A stretch of DNA of 64,000 bases, from NCBI RefSeq assembly GCF_903645315.1, contig NZ_CAHJXL010000001.1:992001-1056000 (forward strand). The letters are read 5' to 3'. Below, in pieces: positions 57,301 through 64,000 of this stretch. The translations under genes and the position numbers were made by a program. Below the pieces are notes generated by a model. That model was not told where the DNA came from, ran no database searches, and saw only the letters and a program-made list of their open reading frames with translations. Origin of the DNA: Victivallis sp. Marseille-Q1083 (GTDB taxonomy: Bacteria; Verrucomicrobiota; Lentisphaeria; Victivallales; Victivallaceae). Each line of letters starts with the position of its first letter. The stretch's first letter is position 1.

Positions 57301-57392
57301 CCCAACGCCAGGAACATCAGCAAAGTCAAGAAGCCGAGCGCGAAGATCAACGCGATTCCCTCTTCCCCACGCCATTTTACAATATTTTTCAT
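54306..57392 (-). CDS. Giant PilX/GspK-like pilus assembly protein
   Basis: The 1028-residue protein starts with a basic segment and a prepilin-like hydrophobic helix (GIALIFALGFLTLLMFLALGF after KWRGEE, with Glu before the helix), then ARTQAKYLAEAGLTRALATLK, which is typical of PilX and GspK N-termini. Most of the rest is a very large soluble region without recognisable repeats. GspK caps the pseudopilus tip in type II secretion. It is the last gene of the operon, the same order as in GspHIJK. ATG at 57392 follows GAGGATGTAAG. Confidence 0.82.
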   Translation of the reverse strand: MKNIVKWRGEEGIALIFALGFLTLLMFLALGFAANSLVERKIAANNNARTQAKYLAEAGLTRALATLKVMSEGTEFPVMPRDFYYAYTADWNSDMSVGYNYAKWGWSGEDRGKLEDNRKANPDYARFLDAFKLKVGDRTVYSFEEEDLSVGDAFKRNADNDSRFSYSYIKTGDRNDSPIIGRIAYLVLPTTVKVDLEEMAGSASRQGKSLKELDLSVFKVEEDADGKAIDLDELDDSFKWRGTAFVDLEKFTKQNSGLEQMLAVASLVDEGLINENVSEEKLNEQVAQYDAVRGNLWSYLGFHQQETPQKYYFYADGSSSQWKKDDERFFKRYNLSKPHQCSGSNSGQCVEQFLTAEPIHKGEKEDVDNDHNNPADRNVIQFFRMIGDDKGSFDSLADFRRQVVANFLDFTDEDNTPHSNIAPASWSLTNMPSYTGNEKTPYISEFRMDIVPALKIKKNETDEGVSYEVTARIETLRIIGELCDYFRASTGTYDLQLSGTLTVTANLGGKNETKELRFEAKDFTNWVAGDHPYGYYNIETGTTSLDKVISQEFVQDTSGDWSPLPILSMSCSLKLDNAILRRTVGDADNEAGVGVDAAKINRQTTAWVNLTDDYYRNLEHYFTGSSEISMQPRLISCEAKDARQNLNPGDWGDMRSDVVATLDNASFEVSNQHSIGKLNNWFALSDDAARDEFRSMQKSLENSSSGEWPANGKIDDLVLLGRISRGAPWQTINLKGSGIGADYYKPDFNYQSDGGSFKGVAYEDGDGALLDQVTLGGSKKRLSIDFPAPVLYAERDDKEKIFTMEDKYGTAWASGGRLYDGDDVEKYADMTPYLYQALFKDVLKNDSKNEKGREFAVSLVSLIKDEDDFQRGDNVDNKTVFTCSYAGRQFLLNPSGLLAMKLKDSNGKATDETLRDYWQGDNDKEQEESVVKVMGLVQTGELPTEFQVLVVAQSILDVGGIYGRPIDVTRFDRTGRERTRGCVLGTFDYDAKNDVYYDEITGEVRLLATVVRNPSNNELKVVDIRYLD

Positions 57393-57418
57393 CTTACATC
57401 CTCTGCATAGTTGCTTCA

Positions 57419-58297
57419 TTACCGCTGTTTCCAATAGACTGTCCGGCTATAGGTTTGCTCGCGCGACACCAGAAATGCCGCCGCTTTCGTCTCATCCTCC
57501 TGGCTCCCGGCCCGTTCCACCATCGTCTTCCAGCGCCGGAAATCCGCTTCGCTCAACAACGACAACTCAACCCGCAACGCTTCCGGGCGGGAATCCCAAT
57601 AATCGATCGCATTGCTGTAGCCGGACGGCACGTCTTTCAAATTGGCATTGGTCTTGGCCGGATCCACCTCTTCCCAGACTTCATCGTCCTCATTCCATTT
57701 CAAAGGTACAAAATTCAGGTTGGTGATGAAAGGCACCACTTCATAGGTTTCACCGTAGATGGCCCGAACCTTGTCACGCACGTTGAAAAACTGGGTCTGA
57801 TCCTCGGCGGAAATGCCGTCTTCCTTGACGAAGATATTCGGTTCGGGGACATTATCGCCGATCGCGCTGATCATCAGATAATTGTTGATGTCATAGACAT
57901 CCTCCTCCCCGTCGTCGTCCAACCCCTCGAACCAGGTATCCACCCAGAACAGCACCAGATAAGTGTTGGAACGGGCATCCTGATAAATTTTGCTCGGCGC
58001 ATTAGTGACGAACCCGATCCGGTTGTTCATGATCTGCCCGTCCCTGGAGCGGATGATGAAGAACGGCAGTTTGCTGCCCTGGGTAACCACGTTGTCCAGC
58101 ATGCCGGTAATCAAATCCAGCGCCACCCGGGCATCGCTCGCCCGGGTCATTTTCCGATCCGCGTTGACCCACAATACCTGGGCGCTGTTGAAAAACTGCA
58201 CCGTCATCAACAGCAGCACGGAGAACACCCCCATCGCCACCATCAGTTCAACCAGCGTGAACCAACGGCATCTGCGTAAATTTTTACCGTATTTCAT
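57419..58297 (-). CDS. PilW/GspJ-like pseudopilin
   Basis: The 292-residue protein has the prepilin signature RWFTLVELMVAMGVFSVLLL with the conserved Phe and Glu+5, and a long helix continuing into ALDLITGMLDNV, matching GspJ/PilW. A large C-terminal beta domain follows. The ATG at 58297 was chosen because AGGA is 6 bases away; an ATG six bases earlier is possible. The upstream gene ends 8 bases before the alternative start. Confidence 0.87.
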   Translation of the reverse strand: MKYGKNLRRCRWFTLVELMVAMGVFSVLLLMTVQFFNSAQVLWVNADRKMTRASDARVALDLITGMLDNVVTQGSKLPFFIIRSRDGQIMNNRIGFVTNAPSKIYQDARSNTYLVLFWVDTWFEGLDDDGEEDVYDINNYLMISAIGDNVPEPNIFVKEDGISAEDQTQFFNVRDKVRAIYGETYEVVPFITNLNFVPLKWNEDDEVWEEVDPAKTNANLKDVPSGYSNAIDYWDSRPEALRVELSLLSEADFRRWKTMVERAGSQEDETKAAAFLVSREQTYSRTVYWKQR

Positions 58298-58305
58298 GAC
58301 CATTC

Positions 58306-58971
58306 CTACTGATTGAAGTATTCAAAATAATAGACCCGTTTTTCCCGGTTCTTATAAGGTTTCTCCGCCGGCCAGCTCACTTCGACAAAAATACCGGCGC
58401 CATATTGATAATCCAGGTAATCGGTCGTATAGTTTTCCACCTTCAAGCCGCTGATCTTCTCCGTCCACACCCGGATAATCGCATCGAAATCGAGGCTGTA
58501 GTTGCCGACATCGTCATAAGTGACCTTCCAGAAACGGTAAATTCCCTGCTGGTCATAATCCCCGGCAAACAGATAATTTTTAATCGGCTCAACCTGCAGC
58601 GGATCTTTTTCATGCTCTTTCCAGGCACCGTCAATTGCCTTTTCCGCCCCGTCGATATCCCAACCATTCATCATCTCGGAGCGCTTTTCCGTGAAGAACG
58701 CATTCGGAGCATCGGCGTCGATCAGCACCTTCAAAAATTCATTGTTATAACTGCCGTTCCGTTTCGCCTTATCCAACCGTCCCCGCAGATACGGGATAAA
58801 GCTGTCGGCAATGTCGCCGGCCAGATTGTCGCCCACCGCATTGCTCGTCGCATTCAATCCAACCGGGAACAATACCATGATCGCCGAAATTCCCAGCACC
58901 AACACCGCGATGGCCAGCGCCACCTCGACAATCGTAAACCGGCGGCAAAATTTTTTCCATTCAGTATTCAT
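58306..58971 (-). CDS. PilV/GspI-like pseudopilin
   Basis: The 221-residue protein has a short basic leader and the prepilin helix RRFTIVEVALAIAVLVLGIS, with the (V/I)xLPVGLNA-like LFPVGLNAT segment typical of PilV/GspI. A moderately sized beta domain ends with FVEVSWPAEKPYKN, also PilV-like. It overlaps the upstream gene by 11 bases. Confidence 0.87.
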   Translation of the reverse strand: MNTEWKKFCRRFTIVEVALAIAVLVLGISAIMVLFPVGLNATSNAVGDNLAGDIADSFIPYLRGRLDKAKRNGSYNNEFLKVLIDADAPNAFFTEKRSEMMNGWDIDGAEKAIDGAWKEHEKDPLQVEPIKNYLFAGDYDQQGIYRFWKVTYDDVGNYSLDFDAIIRVWTEKISGLKVENYTTDYLDYQYGAGIFVEVSWPAEKPYKNREKRVYYFEYFNQ

Positions 58972-59737
58972 CTGCCAGCACCTTCGTTTTACCGGTAAAC
59001 TTGTTGATCATGATCTCCCGGCAATTCATCGGATAGCCCTCCTCGTCGCGGTTTCGGAACAGGAACGTCTTCGTCCGCTCGTTATCGGGATCGGTCCGCA
59101 CCGATCCTTCGGCCACCACGATGTAAGCCTCGCCGTTCGCCAACTGTCCGGTCGGCGAAAACACCAGAGCGCCGACCTCTCCCCGGCCGTTCGAAGAGCC
59201 GTAATAGTTGTCCACCGAATTGTCCGTAACACCGATGTAGAGCAAACCGCTGTTGCCATTGCGGTCCCAACCGTCAAAATAGGACGACTCATTGTGCTTT
59301 ACAAAAATCTTGCGGTCATCGCTGTTGTCTTTATTGAATTTGTCGGCGCAAAAAACCTGCGCGACCACCGCTTTGTCGGCCAGTTCCAGCCAGTTGGAAT
59401 CCGGTCCCCAGTCATCGAAAACGAAATTATCACCGTCTTTCAACACGTAACACAGCCGGTAGCTGCGCATCGGCGGACCGTAGGGCCGATTGTCCTGGTC
59501 CACTTGATTCGAGCTGCCGTCCGGCAACAGCAGCGCCACATAACGCCGGGTTGCCGCGGCCTTGGCGCGTGCCTGGGCAATCGCCGTCGTCAACGACCGC
59601 GTCGTCCGGGCGACGGCATCGCCGCGCATCAGATTGTCGAACGACGGCACCGCCAGGGTCATCAGAATCGTCATGATCCCCAGCACCACCATCAATTCCA
59701 CCAGGGTAAACCCCCGGATTTTCAATTTCACGTTCAT
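58961..59737 (-). CDS. FimT/GspH-like pseudopilin
   Basis: The 258-residue protein has the prepilin helix IRGFTLVELMVVLGIMTILM, then LAVPSFDNLMRGDAVARTTRSLTTAI and AQARAKAAATRRYVAL, which match FimT/GspH. The C-terminal domain ends with a strand-rich REIMINKFTGKTKV segment. ATG at 59737 follows GGGG; a TTG two codons earlier is also possible. Confidence 0.9.
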   Translation of the reverse strand: MNVKLKIRGFTLVELMVVLGIMTILMTLAVPSFDNLMRGDAVARTTRSLTTAIAQARAKAAATRRYVALLLPDGSSNQVDQDNRPYGPPMRSYRLCYVLKDGDNFVFDDWGPDSNWLELADKAVVAQVFCADKFNKDNSDDRKIFVKHNESSYFDGWDRNGNSGLLYIGVTDNSVDNYYGSSNGRGEVGALVFSPTGQLANGEAYIVVAEGSVRTDPDNERTKTFLFRNRDEEGYPMNCREIMINKFTGKTKVLADEY

Positions 59738-59761
59738 CTTCAACCCCAGTATTTCAAACGG

Positions 59762-60394
59762 TTACCACCCCAACACGTCGTCATCGTCTTTGTCATTGCT
59801 GTTCACGCCATACAAATGTCCGCCGTTGTCAACGCCGTTGGGGCCGCAGGAGTAGACCATCACGGTTGCATTGTACTCCTTGCCATCCAGCACGATGATA
59901 TCGTCATAATCGGAATCCAGCAAGATGACATAACGCGACCCCCACGGATCGAGCATGCCTTCCTCGGTAAAATCCGGCGGCGCATCCAGAAATTTCAAGC
60001 CGCGCCCGTTGCGGCGCTCCTTCTTGGGCCGATTGTTCAGATAATTCGGCGCATCGGTATTGTTGCCGTCGGTAATATTCATCTGGGTCAGCAGCTGCAG
60101 CAATTTATCATATTCGACCATCTCATCGTCATTCTCAACACTGCCCAGCGCAGTAAATTTATTCGAATCGCTATTTTCCGTAATCCCATTCAAGCTCAAC
60201 GGCAGCGGCAACTCATTGTAATCCATTTCATAGCGTTTGACTGCGTTGAGGAGATTGGCGACATCCGCCTTGGCCTTGACCTGTTCCGCTTTGTTCTGGG
60301 CGATCGTCAGTCCGGCCAGCACCAGACCGGCCAGCACCACGATAATGCTGATCACCACCATCAATTCCACCAAAGTAAATCCGCGCTTCTTCAT
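59762..60394 (-). CDS. GspG-like major pseudopilin
   Basis: The 210-residue protein has the leader and helix MKKRGFTLVELMVVISIIVV, then ANLLNAVKRYEMDYNELPLP and EEGMLDPWGSRYVILLDS, the latter being the conserved LDPWGxxY segment near the calcium site of GspG-type pseudopilins. AAAGG lies 8 bases before the ATG. Two GspG-like proteins are encoded in tandem. Confidence 0.9.
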   Translation of the reverse strand: MKKRGFTLVELMVVISIIVVLAGLVLAGLTIAQNKAEQVKAKADVANLLNAVKRYEMDYNELPLPLSLNGITENSDSNKFTALGSVENDDEMVEYDKLLQLLTQMNITDGNNTDAPNYLNNRPKKERRNGRGLKFLDAPPDFTEEGMLDPWGSRYVILLDSDYDDIIVLDGKEYNATVMVYSCGPNGVDNGGHLYGVNSNDKDDDDVLGW

Positions 60395-60457
60395 TGTTCT
60401 GCCTTTCTATACAATAATGATACAAATAAATAACCGTTTTTGTTCAATTACAGCCGC

Positions 60458-60964
60458 TCAATTGATGATATCATCGGAATCAACGTCATACTGGTCTTCG
60501 AATTTTTCATTCGGTCCAGCCGATTTCAGGTCAAACGTCCGGCGATTCTTTTCACCCGGCACCTGATAACGAATCGCATTGCCCCATTCGTCCCGCAGGA
60601 CCACATCATCCTCACCATACTCCTCCAGCATGGCTCCGTAGTTGATTTTCTTTTTATATTCATCGATGTACTCATCCGGAATGTTGCGCCAATTGCGCAT
60701 ATCGCAATTCCAGGCAAAACAATTCTGGTCCTCCGCGGCATACGGCGGCGGATAAAAACCGTATTTGGTCTTCAAATCATCCAGCACCGTCGCCACCCGG
60801 TTGATCAATGTCTGGGTCCGGCTGATCGCCATCCGCTCCTGAACGACCACATAAGCGCCGCCGGTAATGCCCAGGATGGCGATGATGATCGCGATGACCA
60901 CCATCATTTCAACCAGCGTAAAATGTCTCCGGCGCAACCGGCCGCCAACCGTTCGGAATCCCAT
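60458..60964 (-). CDS. GspG-like pseudopilin, first gene of the operon
   Basis: The 168-residue protein has a basic leader (MGFRTVGGRLRRRH), the prepilin helix FTLVEMMVVIAIIIAILGIT and LRDEWGNAIRYQVPG, a divergent WGxxY segment. AGGAGG lies 7 bases upstream of the ATG. A strong promoter is 50-80 bases upstream, so it opens the six-gene operon. Confidence 0.9.
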   Translation of the reverse strand: MGFRTVGGRLRRRHFTLVEMMVVIAIIIAILGITGGAYVVVQERMAISRTQTLINRVATVLDDLKTKYGFYPPPYAAEDQNCFAWNCDMRNWRNIPDEYIDEYKKKINYGAMLEEYGEDDVVLRDEWGNAIRYQVPGEKNRRTFDLKSAGPNEKFEDQYDVDSDDIIN

Positions 60965-61014
60965 CGTGAAAACCTCCTGTAAATTTTAATTACAATGCCT
61001 TCCCATCACCATAA

Positions 61015-61043
61015 AGTATAATAATTGCAAAACGAAAAATCAA
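61015..61043 (-). promoter_or_regulatory. Promoter of the pseudopilin operon
   Basis: TTGATT-N17-TATACT on the minus strand, about 50 bases upstream of the first pseudopilin start. Good spacing and near-consensus boxes. Confidence 0.55.
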
Positions 61044-61165
61044 GCATGTCAAGCCGTCATAATTATTTTTTTTCCGTCAAAATGCCGTTATTCGGTACTT
61101 TTTTCCGTCACTTTTCCATTTATCAAGATTTCTTCCCTCCCAACTCTCCGGCCTGGCCGGCCCAA

Positions 61166-61199
61166 TAAAAAAAGAGACCCGGATCGCTCCGGATCTCTT
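61166..61199 (-). terminator. Intrinsic terminator after the H-X9-DG prepilin gene
   Basis: AAGAGA-CCGGA pairs with TCCGG-TCTCTT across one mismatch, followed by a run of seven or eight T (minus strand), about 35 bases past the stop at 61233. Confidence 0.85.
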
Positions 61200-61232
61200 C
61201 GCAGTCCCGGCGGTTGCCGGCCGGACCGGTCT

Positions 61233-62000
61233 TCAGAGGTCGACGGTCACTTTGCCGGCGGCGGTCCAGAAGGTAATATTCGTTTCCCAGTCCGGGCGCC
61301 ACTGCGCATCGCGGAATTTCACCAGTTCGCGCCCCAGGTTCGACTCGGCATGGCCATCGACGAAGGACAGGTTCACCCGGTTGTCATGGCGGGCGGCAAA
61401 CACCTGCGTGCTGGTTTCGTAATAGGTGATTTCCGCCATCTGCTTACCGTCACTGAGGCGGGCCGAATCGGCCGTCAGGTAAAAAGTGGTCGGCGTGTTC
61501 ACATTGGTCGTCTTGAAAGTCAGCGGCGTAAATCCCTTGATATCGTTATAACGAATATTAAAAGCGCCGCCATCGGCGGTTGAGGCGGATTCCAGCGGCG
61601 TCGGCGCGGCAAATCCCTGCCAATTGATATCGCCTTCCACCGCCGGAGCGCTCGGACACTGAAAAACCGGTGAATTTTTGTCGGTGATCGGCAGGTAGCC
61701 GAGTCCCATGCAATCGCCTTTTTCACCCAACACCTTGCCGTTGCCGTCCGGCGTGCCGTAGATTACCGGCCACATGAAAGTCGGACTCCAATCGCCGTTG
61801 CGGGCCTGGGTGGAAATGTTGTCGTCATAATCATTGGCATATAAATTCATCGCCAGCGCCGCCTGCTTCTGTCGGGAAAGGCAACTGATGGCCTGCGCTT
61901 TGCCCTTGGCCTTTCCCAACGCCGGCAGCAGCATCGAAGCGAGAATGGCGATGATCGCGATCACAACCAGCAGTTCGATGAGAGTGAAAGTTTGTTTCAT
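61233..62000 (-). CDS. Prepilin-type protein with H-X9-DG motif
   Basis: The 255-residue protein has MKQTFTLIELLVVIAIIAIL with the class III-like leader, ASMLLPALGKAKGKAQ and a C-terminal HDNRVNLSFVDGH (His-x9-Asp-Gly), the signature of the prepilin family expanded in Lentisphaerota, Planctomycetes and Verrucomicrobia. Its role is unknown; many paralogues per genome are common. It has its own promoter and terminator and is a separate unit from the pseudopilin operon. Confidence 0.92.
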   Translation of the reverse strand: MKQTFTLIELLVVIAIIAILASMLLPALGKAKGKAQAISCLSRQKQAALAMNLYANDYDDNISTQARNGDWSPTFMWPVIYGTPDGNGKVLGEKGDCMGLGYLPITDKNSPVFQCPSAPAVEGDINWQGFAAPTPLESASTADGGAFNIRYNDIKGFTPLTFKTTNVNTPTTFYLTADSARLSDGKQMAEITYYETSTQVFAARHDNRVNLSFVDGHAESNLGRELVKFRDAQWRPDWETNITFWTAAGKVTVDL

Positions 62001-62022
62001 TTTCCGGTTTTCCTTTTCTATT

Positions 62023-62050
62023 ACTATAACTTTGGTTTAGCGGTTGGCAA
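62023..62050 (-). promoter_or_regulatory. Candidate promoter of the H-X9-DG prepilin gene
   Basis: TTGCCA-N16-TATAGT on the minus strand, 25-50 bases upstream of the ATG at 62000. AAAGGAAAACC then precedes the start. Confidence 0.45.
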
Positions 62051-62218
62051 AACTGTTTCATCGCTTAAAGTATAGAATATTTTTCAAAAGAAAACAATAG
62101 CACAGCTCTTGATTTAATGATGTTATTATAGCATTAATCGACTTTTACAAAATCCAGCCGTTTCCTTCAAGTTCAAATCGCTTCCTGATTTCAGCCGTCC
62201 ACAGAAAACCTTTCCAAA

Positions 62219-62255
62219 TAAAAAAATCCGCCGCAGTTTCAAGCTGCGGCGGATT
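62219..62255 (-). terminator. Intrinsic terminator of gdhA
   Basis: A perfect 12-bp stem AATCCGCCGCAG/CTGCGGCGGATT with a 7-base loop is followed by six further T on the minus strand, 20 bases after the gdhA stop. Confidence 0.92.
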
Positions 62256-62273
62256 CCGGATGAATCGCCTGAT

Positions 62274-63656
<1,383 letters not shown>

Positions 63657-63662
63657 TCAGTA

Positions 63663-63678
63663 AAATATTTGAATATTT
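63663..63678. promoter_or_regulatory. Palindrome near the gdhA promoter
   Basis: AAATATTTGAATATTT is a 7-bp inverted repeat around TG, 43-58 bases upstream of the gdhA start, where a promoter would be expected. It could be part of the promoter or an operator. Confidence 0.3.
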
Positions 63679-64000
63679 AGCAAAATTCATGCCAAATCGC
63701 GGAAAGCCACAGTTATCTCTTCAATGCAAATCAGTTATTGTTATCCGGCATTGCGGCCCGCTTCCAGCCAGAAGCTGACAAATTTGTCAGAAACAGCATA
63801 AAATAACATTTTTGTCATTTTTATTACCGCGCTTTCGCTTTCCTGCTGAAAACAGCCGGTAAAAATGAATTGGCAATGACATTTTTGTCATTTTCGAATA
63901 TCAGCCTTTGGTCAAACGACCTTCCGCCGGGAATGTTCCGGACCGCCTTTCTGGGTAATTTACGCCGGGCGCGTTGTCGGATGACGGCAAGCAGCGATTG
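63679..64000. other. Upstream region of gdhA with no gene seen
   Basis: About 320 bases up to the window edge hold no convincing frame. The stretch contains three copies of a 14-bp palindromic motif (listed separately) and otherwise nothing I can support. Confidence 0.5.
63776..63890. promoter_or_regulatory. Three palindromic sites upstream of gdhA
   Basis: TGACAAATTTGTCA at 63776-63789 (within the perfect 16-mer CTGACAAATTTGTCAG), TAACATTTTTGTCA at 63804-63817 and TGACATTTTTGTCA at 63877-63890 share the consensus TGACAwwTTTGTCA. The first two start 28 bases apart and the last two 73 apart. They look like binding sites for one dimeric regulator. They may control gdhA or a gene beyond the window edge. 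Confidence 0.55.

Overview
The window reads as a chromosomal segment of a Gram-negative bacterium of the PVC superphylum, most likely Lentisphaerota (Victivallis-like). This rests on several prepilin-type proteins, one of them with an H-X9-DG C-terminal motif, on [FeFe]-hydrogenase genes of a fermentative anaerobe, and on GC-rich housekeeping genes. The lineage is an inference from gene content; there is no rRNA gene. No tRNA, CRISPR array or insertion sequence was recognised.

Layout. 0.1-5 kb (minus): rodZ-like, ftsK and a GxDLY/SGNH hydrolase. 5-7.3 kb (plus): LOG-family hydrolase, HD hydrolase and a SurA/PpiC-like lipoprotein or periplasmic protein. 7.2-12.2 kb: a membrane protein, a NodB deacetylase, an ECF sigma/anti-sigma pair, Hsp33 and a NifU-like protein. 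12.3-15.9 kb (plus): DUF1805, pdxB, HAD hydrolase and dgt. 16.1-36.6 kb (minus): a large, AT-richer surface-glycan locus. 37.6-43.4 kb (minus): a sensory [FeFe]-hydrogenase/PP2C-type phosphatase cluster and a GYF/RDD membrane protein. 43.7-46.5 kb (plus): thioredoxin, a BY-kinase and its PHP-type phosphatase. 46.5-54.2 kb: YjbQ, a giant AsmA-like protein, an ABC permease, queH and a nitroreductase. 54.3-61.0 kb (minus): a six-gene pseudopilin operon with a recognisable promoter and terminator. 61.2-63.6 kb (minus): an H-X9-DG prepilin and gdhA.

The glycan locus is the centrepiece. Homologues of PglF, PglE, PglD and PglC predict synthesis of a UDP-diacetylbacillosamine-type sugar and its transfer to undecaprenyl phosphate. 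WbpP- and WbpO-like enzymes predict UDP-GalNAc and UDP-GalNAcA. Three GT4-type glycosyltransferases, a pyruvyltransferase, an FrhB-domain protein, a Wzx flippase and a Wzy polymerase complete a Wzx/Wzy pathway. The operon is headed by two tandem NusG paralogues. Upstream of them, on the same strand, lie a strong sigma70-like promoter, a 29-bp palindrome, a (GCTT)22 tetranucleotide tract and an intrinsic terminator. This arrangement suggests a phase-variable or attenuated leader that the NusG-like proteins may antiterminate. I consider it the most interesting candidate system in the window. The BY-kinase/phosphatase pair at 44-46 kb probably regulates this or another polymer.

The second notable system is the hydrogenase cluster. 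It holds a PAS-containing [FeFe]-hydrogenase whose proton-relay cysteine is replaced by alanine, a SpoIIE-type phosphatase whose start overlaps its end, two [2Fe-2S] thioredoxin-like proteins and a second [FeFe]-hydrogenase with intact cysteines. It resembles a redox or H2-sensing signalling module.
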